Below are positions 9,818 to 19,699 of a DNA stretch of 64,000 nucleotides, in pieces; position 1 is the first letter of the stretch; the number at the start of each line of letters is the position of its first letter. Below the pieces are notes generated by a model. It worked only from the letters and a program-made list of their open reading frames with translations, searched no databases and was not told where the DNA came from. A program made the translations under genes and the position numbers. Origin of the DNA: Mytilus trossulus (lineage: Eukaryota; Mollusca; Bivalvia; Mytilida; Mytilidae); contig NC_086386.1 of assembly GCF_036588685.1 (NCBI RefSeq), positions 42,889,878 through 42,953,877 on the forward strand. Direction: 5' to 3'.

Positions 9818-12649
9818 TCATCTTCCATATCCGTAATCTCCACCGTATGAAGGGTAGCCGTAATTTTTACGACCATAATTTCTATACTGAAAAAAATGAA
9901 TTAAATTTGAAGGTTTATTTGGAGAAGTGTCCATTGATTAAAAGGTATTAATTGATCATTTTTTGGCTGTACACTGACCTTTAATGGTTTACTTTTATAA
10001 ACTGCTATTTGTATGGAGAGTTGTGTCATTGGCACTCAAACCACAACTTCCTAGATCTATATAACGAATTCTTTCATATGTATATATGTACATGTATATA
10101 TATTTACGATATCCTGTTAAGATATACATTTCCTGCGTATATTATTCCAGAAAGATATATTACTGTGTTTTGTAACTACAATTGTCTATACAGAAAAATA
10201 TTACAACTCTCAAACTAAACTTAAATTGTTGTTCTTTTTTATAGTTTTTGTTAAGGTTTGATGTGTCTGTCTTTTTCTAAACTGAATTTAATATTCTAAA
10301 AAGCATAACTTATTAAGTAACTGTATCAATATGGTATCAAAAAAGCATAGCGGTTTTACTTTAACAATATGTCTTCTTTGGTATGTTTGAAGGGTCTGAT
10401 TCAAAATATTTATCCAATGAAATTAATTATAAAAAATCTTGTCCTGCAAAACCTGTTATCCTAAAAAGGTTTTTCGTGTTTTGCAAACTATACACAAACC
10501 AAAGGAATAGGTCCAGTAAGGACCGATTTAGGCCGCAAATTTCAGTTTCATCTAACGAGAGATTTTGTATACTTTTTAAACACTTAAGTGTCTATTTCAA
10601 TTGATTCGATTAGTTTATGTGAAAGTTTTCAACAGATTCAGTCATTACAAACGACTCAAGCTTAACTATGAAAAATCTATCAAAAGTGCCAAAAAAGTCA
10701 CTTTTCAGATGTTTTCTGTCAAAAATGAAAATGGCAGCATCCGTGTACATCCTCAACCTTTATATATGTTATGTATTATCATCAAATACAACTTACATTT
10801 CAATGTTATGAATGAAAACGAATGTGGCCACTTTTATGCAAGACGAAAACAGCCCATATTTATGTAGCAGAATCATTCTACTTTCCAATAAATAGCTAAA
10901 AGATTACATTTTCATAATTTTGTAAAACTGTTTAATTGTGGGGCCAAGATACAACATCAAGAATAATAGGTTTGGTCAGTCATATGTTATAATTTACCAG
11001 ATTTTTCAAAAATATGCATTTTTCGAACGACACATTTGTTTATTTTAAAGATAAAAATTGTTACTTTGTAAAATGATTTATATTCAAAATGTTTTATCAT
11101 GTAAAACAAGTTTTCTTCAACATTGAACTATATGAGATAGTAAAATAAAATTCCGCTTACCCTTCCATAATTATATCCCCTATATCCTTTGTTATATCCT
11201 CCATACATGTAGGCATCTGTAAATAAAGGCAAAAGTAGTATACCGCTGTTCGAAATTAATAAATCGATTGAGAAAAAAACAATCCCTAAAACTGAGGGAA
11301 ACGCATCAAATATAAAAGGAAAACTACAACACAACAGAAACACAAAATTAAAATGTAACACAAACAGAAACTATAATTTAAAGTGGCCATTTTCAAGACT
11401 TGGTTGTTGTTGTTTTTTTCCTTACATTTAAATTATAAAAAAATGCATTTTAAAAAACCTTGGGCACCAATTATACTTAAGTACATCAAACAAGTTTAAC
11501 AATGTTTAAACAACGAAAAATTAATATTTATTTTGTCCAAAAAAGCAAATATGTTTTACCTTTTTATGTTCAGGAATGAGAAGGGAAATTGGGAACGTGT
11601 AAATCAGAGAACGTCAACAACTATAATAAAGACCAGAAAAAGCCCAAGGTCAACAATATGTCTTCAACGCATAACAAACGCACACCAGAGACAGGTTTAA
11701 GCTTGCCCCAAAACAAAGATGTGTACTAGTTCAGTAAAAATGTACGTCACACTTAACTTCAACAAATATATAAATTAACTAAAATTTAAAAAAAAAAGAG
11801 CTTACCTACTGTATAATTGAATTTATAAATGCTTGTTTGCTTTGATATGTTCTGATGTCAGACTATCATTAGAAATTATTATCCCATCTTTGTTTTAATT
11901 GACTTAGAACGCGACAATGAAGATGTGTCAATGAACGAAAAATGAAATTATTGAATTTGTACATTTCAGAAACGTTCATTCATCGATGAAAAGTAGATCA
12001 CACTTTTGCAAAAACAAAACAATCAAACAAACAGCATTTTACAACAAATTTACCATAAAGAAGCCAAGCTAAATTTTCGACCGAAATCTTTCAAATATTA
12101 TGATAAAAACACATATGAGTTAAAAAAGCGTTTCATTGGTAACTTTATGAAACCCTTTTCTGAGCTGTAGTTGTGAAAGAGAGATGAAGACATCAATAAA
12201 TAAATACTAAAACATTATACAAACACAACATATAGAAAAAAAAACTGAACGACTGGGCCAGACAAAAAGCTAAAAATCATCTCAGGTAATCCAGAACGTA
12301 ATTCTGACTTGATCCATGTGTGACAACCATAGTCTTTTGCATTGAAAGCACAAAATCGGCGACAAGCCTATCGCTATTAAACATATAAAAAAAGAATTAA
12401 GGTAACGATAATTGAAATATTTGAGTGTGATCTGATGGACTGATAGTTAACATGATATTTCTCCTGAAAAGGAGAAAGGTTCTCTGTGCATGATGTGTAA
12501 ATACAAATGTGAAAAATTACCAATTAATCGAAAAATTAGTAAACGTAGCATTTTACCCATATTTGCTGCGTTTTCTACTTACCAGCTGAAGTTGTAATTG
12601 AGGCCAACATCAACGTTGCAACGAGGAGTATGATTCCGAATAACTTCAT
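9818..12649 (-). CDS. GRP2: secreted Gly/Tyr-rich peptide precursor, 3 exons
   Basis: Spliced minus-strand gene. Coding exons are 12583-12649 (67 nt), 11161-11216 (56 nt) and 9818-9886 (69 nt, TGA at 9818-9820). Introns are 1366 and 1274 nt with gtaag donors, in phases 1 and 0 as in the paralogues. The product is 63 residues. Residues 1-22 (MKLFGIILLVATLMLASI...) are a secretion leader. The remaining 41 residues contain 13 Tyr and 11 Gly, in motifs such as YGGYNKGYRGYNYGR and YGYPSYGGDYGYGR, with no Cys. Exon 3 has the same length as in GRP3/4 and matches GRP3 at 8 of 22 positions (G5, G10-P12, G15-G16, Y18, Y20). The intron 1 acceptor sits at the edge of a family C repeat. AATAAA (minus) occurs around 9770-9779. 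The Tyr/Gly repeats recall structural matrix peptides and Gly-rich antimicrobial peptides. I cannot separate these from sequence alone. Confidence 0.82.
11217..11375 (-). repeat. Family C fragment abutting the GRP2 intron 1 acceptor
   Basis: On the minus strand it reads from tagtttctgtttgtgttaca through aacgcatc-complement and the gcggtatactacttttgcct block to tttatttacag. This matches the 3' end of the plus-strand copy at 8395-8755 (gcggtgtactactgttgcct, then tttatttgtag). The last bases are the splice acceptor of GRP2 exon 2. Confidence 0.75.
11575..11755 (-). repeat. Repeat family D fragment in GRP2 intron 1
   Basis: Inverted relative to 39465-39650. The two share gtactagttcagtaaaaatg with a tacgtca/tacgcca end, plus the caacaatatgtcttcaacgc and cagg...gcccc stretches. 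No coding frame. Confidence 0.6.
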
Positions 12650-13135
12650 GTCTATACGTAAAGGCTGTCTTTCAACTCTTCACTTTTATGTTTGCACTAA
12701 TCGGGCTTAAAATGTATGTAAATGAAAAATGTCATCTGTAGATCCTTATACGTTTGTTTACATATAAATATTTATATAAAAAATATGTAATTACATAATT
12801 AATTCGCACAACCGGACATTTATAAAAACAATTAAGTTAATGTATTTTATGCTAAGTAAATAAACAAATCATGTGTTGCATTCTCAATGCACCTTACACT
12901 GTTGTTTATATTAAAATTCTGTTCGTACAAGCTACCTTTAGGGACTAATATGTAGTCATCAAGTACAACAGTGCATCATGCTCTGTTCAAAGTGTACGTG
13001 GCGTCTGGAATGTTGCTATTTGGTTGTTACGTGGAGTTGTATGTATATAAAATATATGAAACATTATACATTACTTAGAAAAGGTTAATTATTTTTTTTT
13101 GTAAAACAATACGATGGCTGACTAGAACAAACATT
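12650..13135. other. GRP2 upstream region
   Basis: This should contain the GRP2 promoter. At the place aligned with the GRP1 TATA box the minus strand has only a weak AT-rich match (around 12710-12725). The 5' leader just above the ATG (tgacatgaagt context, T/C-rich aactcttcac on the plus strand) resembles those of the other three genes. No other feature is recognised. Confidence 0.4.
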
Positions 13136-13674
13136 AAGGTCAAGTTACAGTAAATGGGCTATGTCACAATTTATTTGGTAAAATTTGGCATACAACTCTG
13201 GCTCGATGAACTTCGACTGAAAATCGAAAAAATATTACATTTATCTCAATTATCATTTGAAATATTATTGATTGAATTCTTACAAAATGGGTGAACATTT
13301 GTATAGAAAGCACATAAAATCGGCGAAAACCCTTCTAAAGTTTGTCTTAAAATCGCCAAATCTCTAATTCTACTCCGTAGATTGTTTTTGAAAAACTATA
13401 TGTTTAACTTGATACATAAATTTTCGATATAATGATGGAGTGGAATTAAAGATTTGGCGATATTAAGACAAATTTTAAAAGGTTTTTCGCCGGTTTTATG
13501 TGCTTTCTATACAAATATTCACCCATATTAAAAGAAATCAATCTGCAATTTTTCAGATAATAAAAGAGATAAATGTATTATTTTTCGATTTTCAGTTGTA
13601 GTTCAACGAGCCAAGGTTGTATGCAATTTTTTAGCAAAATCTGCGACATAGCCCATTTACTGTTCCTTGACCTT
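13136..13674. mobile_element. Long inverted-repeat (foldback) element, arms about 240 bp
   Basis: The left arm starts aaggtcaagttacagtaaat at 13136. The right arm ends atttactgttccttgacctt at 13674. Matching pairs continue inward: gggctatgtc/gacatagccc, gaaaatcgaaaaa/ttttcgattttc, gggtgaacatttgtatagaa/ttctatacaaatattcaccc, cacataaaatcggcg/cgccggttttatgtg and cgccaaatct/agatttggcg. They leave a spacer of roughly 50-60 bp near 13378-13434. There is no coding frame. It is probably a non-autonomous foldback or MITE-like element; no clear target duplication was seen. Confidence 0.8.
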
Positions 13675-14220
13675 GAAGTACTATTTTATTCAAATTTCAT
13701 CAAAGTTATGGATGTATAAATATCATGAACCTTCTTTAGTACATTTTTTTATTTCAGTCTGTATCGAGATTTTATCAATATTGTTCGGTTCCAACATTTA
13801 TTTAAAGTTGGAAACAACTCAATTGAGAAAACAAATGACCTTATTTAAACCCCCAAAAATATGAGCAACAAATGTGACTTATATGAACTAACAATTACTA
13901 ACATTTTCCTGACCTGGGACAGACACATACAGATTGTGCCGTGGATAAACATGTGTGTTAGCGTCAACCCTCGCGTAATTTGTAACAGGGTCGACATAAG
14001 AACAAACTAGAAAAATCAGATGAAAAAGGCGTGACTAATTAGATCAATACAAAACTTTCACAAAATCATTCACAGGGCGTGACAGGGTATACATGTATCT
14101 ATTCCTGACAACAACAAGTTTATTAAAAGATTTGACAATTTTATCGTAAATGCCAAAATATTTGTGCTTTGAATAAAATATTATCATAGAAGATGGACGT
14201 ATACAATGTATGATAGATAT

Positions 14221-14315
14221 AGGAAGATGTGGTGTGAGTGCCAATGAGACAACTCTCCATCCAAATAACAATTTAAAAAGTAAACCATTATAGGTTAAAG
14301 TACGGCCTGCAAGAT
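14221..14315 (+). repeat. Family A fragment
   Basis: Starts aggaagatgtggtgtgagtg with ccaatgagacaactctccat, and ends near the agtacggcctgc phrase. It is truncated compared with 391-585. Confidence 0.7.
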
Positions 14316-14837
14316 GATTCACTGTTATGAATCATATGCGATGATAACCTTTAGCAACAAGGATGTATATTGTAAATTCTTACATGACGTCCTTCAAACG
14401 CTTTGAGTACACACCCGTGGTAAAATATGAATATATTGGTTTGGCTGTTCCGATTGTACTCCCACGTCATATGATTGTTTATGAATGAAGTACACAACGT
14501 CATAGAATGATGACGTAATAATTTAAGCATTTTACGGGAAAATACATGCTGCTGATACCGAAAATCATCACAACAAGGAAACGTTAACAAACGATGCTAA
14601 AATGTGGTATAAGCCATTTTTTATGTTCATAGAAGATATATAAAAAAAATATCATTAAAATTCATCCAAATCTATCTAAATATGTTATTGTAAATAGTTT
14701 GAGCATGTCACTAATTCTGTTTGCTCCGTTATTTACCGCCAATCTAAAAGTGCGTTAATTTATGGGAACGGCAAACATTTGCCTACACCTAGAGCGCTTC
14801 GATCCAAAAGAATTGCCGTATTTGTCTTATTAGAATC

Positions 14838-14996
14838 GAAATAATTCATGGGGGCTTGAATATATCTAGATTTTACCACGGGTTGTCCCTTTATGCCGAT
14901 ATTTTACCCCTCGCTATCGCTCAGGGTAAAATATTTGTCATAAAGGGCCAACCCGTGGTAAAATCACGATATATTCAAGCCCCCATGAATTATTTC
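14838..14996. mobile_element. Hairpin element with about 70-bp arms
   Basis: The left arm runs from gaaataattcatgggggctt (14838) to attttaccc (14909). The right arm runs from gggtaaaatatttgtcataa (14924) to aagcccccatgaattatttc (14996). Arms are nearly complementary, around a 14-bp loop (ctcgctatcgctca). No coding frame. The motif ttaccacgggttg recurs as a single arm near 14408, so this is a repeat family rather than a one-off palindrome. Confidence 0.8.
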
Positions 14997-15831
14997 TTAA
15001 TCAATCCTTCACCACTACATGCAAAAAGGTAAAATGAATTAACAAAAGGACAATGTTTTTCATTGCTGTTTCATCTCATTCAACATCAATTAAACATTCA
15101 AGCTGGGGATTCACAACTTCAATTACAAGACTCATTTTAGTAACGGTTTGAGAGAATTTCTAAAATAGATTTAGGAATACTGCTGTGAGGTGATTTCAAC
15201 AAACAACAAATTATTTTCAGAAAAAAACATCGGACAAAAAGTATTTTACAATTTTGTTGGCAATTACAGAATTATTTTATCAAATTGAATGTATGTATTG
15301 AAAGCAACATGGTACATTATAGGTATAATCGTGACAGTCGAAAACATGATTCTGGTTTCGGGGAGTATATATGAAGCCATTTATGAGGTAGAATAGTTAT
15401 GACACGTGTCATATACCCTTAAGAGCAATGACAAGTTTTTGCAATCGCAAGTGGGAATATATACCAGGAGTATGATTAACATGAAACATTTTATTTATTT
15501 ATTTATGGATTCAACGCTCCTTAATTTTACAATGCACATTTTATATAAGTGTAATTGTTGATCAAGACATTTTATAATTTTATCATATAGTTTTATATGC
15601 CATTTATTTAAAATCTGTTTGTATTAGGATTTATTAACAAGGGCTCTCATATTAATTGTTAAAACTTATACATGTGTACGGAAATGTTGTAACACGCTTA
15701 GTGTAATTTTGATATTATATATAACGCTGTTATAGATATTGTATAATAATGAAATTATTGGTATAAAGTCAAATATTTTTTGATAATCACAATGCAAGGT
15801 AAAATGCTATCGTCAACATCTCTACTTTGTT

Positions 15832-16388
15832 TTAAGGTGGCTCGTGGGTACAAAAATTTAAGCAAAAAGTTAAACCTTTATTTTTTCATTACAAATTTTA
15901 TTTATTACACTATTAGTCGTTACTTTATGATATGGTACAAAAAACAACCCAAAAAAATTATTTGGTTTGGCCCCAGATGACTTTAAAAATTGAAAAAGCT
16001 CCAAATTATCTCCCTTTGGTGCAAAAATGACATTTTTTGGCCTTAAATTTGAAATATCTTTTTTAACTCATCGGTGACCTATATTTTTTATTAATGTTTT
16101 CAATTAAGCTGTACATAAACTAAATAATTGTAAAATTTAAGCGATTTCTTATATTAGGTTATTTTTTTATTTCGATATTTCCTCTTTTTCTCCTATTAGT
16201 TCAACAGAAAAAAAGGACATTAACAAAAATGTATGTTTCTTCCAGAGGCAGATTTTAGCTTAAATCAACGGTGACCGCATTTTTTTATTTCATTTTTCTT
16301 TTAAGTATATGATAAAGTTCATTTATGAAAAAATATAGCGAAATCCTATATTAGAAAAAAAAATCATTTATACCCAGGAGCCCCCTTA
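15832..16388. mobile_element. Non-autonomous DNA element with about 18-bp terminal inverted repeats
   Basis: The left end is taaggtggctcgtgggtac. The right end is tacccaggagccccctta, whose complement is taagggggctcctgggta. The element is about 557 bp, AT-rich, with no transposase. Unit B lacks it (gtcagcaacaagataagaca at 22182-22201), so it was inserted in unit A or lost from B. It shares its left-end style with 2237-2610. Confidence 0.8.
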
Positions 16389-16774
16389 AGATAAGACACC
16401 GAAATGCAATATTCCAAAAGCGTGTACATAAAAATAATGAAAAGTGAAGTAAACTACTCAGGTCACGACGAAACGGTCCAAATAGTCCTATAGTATATGT
16501 ATATGTTATACAACTGCACGACAAAAATCAATGACAAACGATAAACAAAGATTAGGGTCAGATATCGTTCGGTAGGAAGAAAAACAAACAATAAGATGAA
16601 CAACTAGAACAAAATAATTTCTTTCTGTGTATGGGAGAAACATATTTAAGTAACAAAAACGTTATAAACGACCATTATAACGTTGATGTTTGCAAAGAAG
16701 TCGTCAAAATCCAATACTTCATGAAACAAAATTCAACAATAATGAAGTACAACACCTTCCTAAAAAGAGACAGT

Positions 16775-16880
16775 TTTTGTTTTGTTTTCGATCTATGATT
16801 TTGATTGTCTTCTGGTATCTTTGACCCTCTATTATAGCTTCGACTTTTGAGTTTTACATTACCTTTGGGTAGTTTTGTCC
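16775..16880 (+). repeat. Family E fragment (inverse)
   Basis: Contains ttcgatctatgattttgatt, gtcttctggtatctttgacc and the later gtccctcttttacaaaact. This is the inverse of the family E head seen at 58625-58690 (agggacgaaagataccagag). The corresponding unit B sequence is split by the family B array. Confidence 0.6.
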
Positions 16881-17483
16881 CTCTTTTACAAAACTAAACA
16901 TAGTAATCTAAAAGCCGTCTCCTATCACTATCTTTTATGTAATTTGATTTATCGAGTTCTCATATGTTCTTCACTTTATTCCATTTGGCATTTTTTTTTA
17001 AATGGACCAAACAATTAAGTGGACAAGAATCTCCTCATTTAAAATTACTTTTTTTAATTCTTTTTCGTTTAAACAATTTAACGTATTTGCTGCGTTACAT
17101 GTCCATATGTTCAACAATATACTGAACAACACAAACCTTACCGAAAACCGTATTATAGGATTTACACACAGAAATGAAATTGTTTGGAGCTTTGCCGTGT
17201 GAATTTCAGACATTAAATAGCTTATTTCTCCATAACAAATTTATAATTTAATGTATAATGTAGAATTTTATAATGTAACATGATATGTCATACTGTAATC
17301 ACTGCAATTACTTAATCCATAGTTTAGTTTTAACACTGGGTTTGTTTTAGTAACTGTTAACCCTATGTTCTCATTTATAGATATTTCCTGTGCAATGTGG
17401 CTTTCAGTAATAAACAATATTACATGTATTATCAGGCAATTGTTTTATTCATTACAAAACAAAATATTCCTGTTTTCAAAGTT

Positions 17484-19532
17484 TCACCCTCTATATCGGT
17501 AGCTTCCACCAGTTTTAGGATAGCCGTGATAATTACCACCATGTCCACTGTGCTGTAAAATATAAAAGGTATATATTTTAGTCATATGTGTTGTATTTTT
17601 GTGATAAATCATGTGCGTAGACATTTCTCCGGAAAATGCCTCTACTGAATCATAGAAATAACAGGTGTCTTCTATTCGTTCTGTTAATTCATATGGTCTT
17701 TTGTTTGATTTTGTCAGTTTTATGGATTTTTTCCTTTATAAATCCATCTTGTCAATCGATATTTATGTATTACATTTTCTAATAAACGTCCATTGTATCA
17801 TTATGTTCTTGATATTTTACGTGTTTACATTTTGAAGCGGGAGTTCAAGTTTTCTATACATTTGTACCACGCATTTAATGAAATAACCACTGCATAAATC
17901 AGAAACAAAACACTTTATTCCATTATTTAAATGTGTATTGATTTATAGGTTACGTTTAAGCTCAATATTTCTACTGATTTCATTCCGCAAATGATATACC
18001 ATAAAAAGCTATGTCAAAACCGGCAAAGTTTTGTTCAATATTTTTTGGTTGTATGAAAAAAAATCTATTATGTAATATGTCAGAACAAAATAGTTCATCA
18101 GTTTGAAAGTTATTGTGAATAACTGCAGGAATGAAAATTATTAAAAAAAAAACAATATTCAATGATTACCAAGTGGCATATAATGTGCTTGCTGGTTTTG
18201 TGTCGCTTCGCAGTCTTCAGAGTCACGGGTATAGTATTTATAGTATTGAAATGCATATATTATTCAGTAAACAAAATGTTAATCGACAAATGTTAACCCT
18301 TTTCATGTCTTACAAAATTAGGATAACATATGATATTTTTTTAACATAACCTTAATTAACAGGTTATTGCCAACAAATGAATACATAATTACAGAATAAA
18401 AAAAGCCGGTGTTTCCATATTTTGAAATACAGTTTACCTTATAAATCAACGAATACATTATAAAAATTTCCACTTACCCCTCCGCCAGAATGTCCTCCAC
18501 TGGAATGACTTCCTTTATACGCTCCATGGCCCTTCCTATGTCTTCCATAGGCCGCTGAAATTATAAGATTTCTTTATTATTGAATATAATGTGTCTACCA
18601 TCTGAATCGATTCAACGCAAAAAACGATAAAAAGATAACTGATATGTTTTCTTAGTATAAACTTTGGGATCAATTAAAATGTGTATATCTTATCGCAGAT
18701 TTGTACTTAATATGTGGCTATGGGATGGTTGGGATCCCGCTAACATGTTCAGGATGTATAAGTATTCGACCACGTCCACTTGTATTTTTTGTCCATCTGA
18801 TGTGTTAGGCCTTTTTCAACTGATTTTTATAGTTCGTTCTTATATTGTACTGTTGTACTACTGTCCCAGGTTAGGGGAGGGTTGGGATCCCGTTAACATG
18901 TTTAACCCCGCCACATAATTTATGTATGTGCCTGTCCCAAGTCACGAGCCTGTAAATTTAGTGGTTGTCGTTTGTGTATGTGTTACATATTTGTTTTTGG
19001 TTCTTTTTTCTAACATAAATAAGGCCGTTAATTTTCTCGTTTGAATTGTTTTACATTGTCTTATCGGGGCCTCTTATAGCTGACTATGCAGTATTGCCTT
19101 TGCTCATTGTTGAATGTCGTACGGTGACCTTTGGTTGTGGCCGTTAATTTTCTCGTTTGAATTGTTTTACATTGTCTTATCGGGGCCTCTTATAGCTGAC
19201 TATGCAGTATTGCCTTTGCTTATTGTTGAATGTCGTACGGTGACCTTTAGTTGTTAATGTCTGTGTCATTTTTGTCTTTTGTGGATAATTGTGTCATTGG
19301 CAATCATACCACATCTTCTTTTTCATATTACTTTGTTAGATTAAGGACATACTTTAAAAATAGTGTTTTTATTTGCATTAATAAAAATATTGACATAGCT
19401 ATACGAATTGAGACAATTTGAAGCACATAATCTTATATCATTGTTACAGTTCTGACTCTACTTACCAACTGGCATTGTAATTGATGCCACCATCAACAGT
19501 GCAACAAGGACTATGATGCCGAATAATTTCAT
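17484..19532 (-). CDS. GRP3: secreted Gly/His-rich basic peptide precursor, 3 exons
   Basis: Spliced minus-strand gene. Coding exons are 19466-19532 (67 nt), 18478-18554 (77 nt) and 17484-17552 (69 nt, TGA at 17484-17486). Introns are 911 and 925 nt with gtaag donors, in phases 1 and 0. The product is 70 residues. Residues 1-22 (MKLFGIIVLVALLMVASI...) are a leader. Cleavage after V-A-A at residues 22-24 would leave a peptide starting YGRHRKGHG. Beyond residue 22 there are seven Lys/Arg and seven His, no Asp/Glu and no Cys, with SGGHSGGG- and HSGHGG-type repeats and a YPKTGGSYRYRG tail. It differs from GRP4 at four residues (V8I, I18V, A34G, N55K). Intron 1 is 621 bp longer than in GRP4 because of a single insertion. 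AATAAA (minus) at 17444-17449 lies in a conserved 3' flank. A cationic, histidine-rich, disulfide-free secreted peptide is consistent with an antimicrobial or metal/surface-binding role. This is inference. Confidence 0.86.
18710..19330 (-). mobile_element. Family A insertion, 621 bp, in GRP3 intron 1
   Basis: GRP4 intron 1 reads gtacttactttgttag, where GRP3 reads gtactta, then 618 bp, then a repeated tta and ctttgttag. Removing 621 bp makes both introns exactly 290 nt. The element begins atatgtggctatggg and ends cttctttttcatat, with a TTA target duplication. On the minus strand it starts with the aagatgtggtatgattgcca head of family A. It contains a tandem duplication of about 117 bp (about 19023-19139 and 19140-19256). 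No coding frame. Confidence 0.88.
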
Positions 19533-19612
19533 GTCTGTCTTAAAAGTTTTTTCTTAATCTATTCACTCTAACGATAAAATTAAGGCTGACGATGAGTATG
19601 CTTCAGGACTAG

Positions 19613-19628
19613 CATATATATATTTAAT
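19613..19628 (-). promoter_or_regulatory. TATA box of GRP3
   Basis: The minus strand reads ttaaatatatatatgc, beginning about 96 nt upstream of the ATG. It is shared with GRP4 at the aligned position, so transcription would start roughly 55-70 nt before the ATG. Confidence 0.65.
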
Positions 19629-19699
19629 GTGATGACACCAGCTGGTTGGTACATATAAGTTATTACAGGGACTTTATATTGTTTCAACATGTTTAACAA

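Larger units (their letters stand above)
13675..15277. other. Spacer between GRP2 and duplication unit A
   Basis: Holds a family A fragment (14221-14315) and a hairpin element (14838-14996). A related single arm occurs near 14408-14440 (acccgtggtaaaatatgaat). No exon recognised. Confidence 0.5.

Noticed and set aside
11128..11361. 77-codon minus frame covering GRP2 exon 2
   Set aside because: The upstream part is family C repeat in intron 1; only 11161-11216 is exon.
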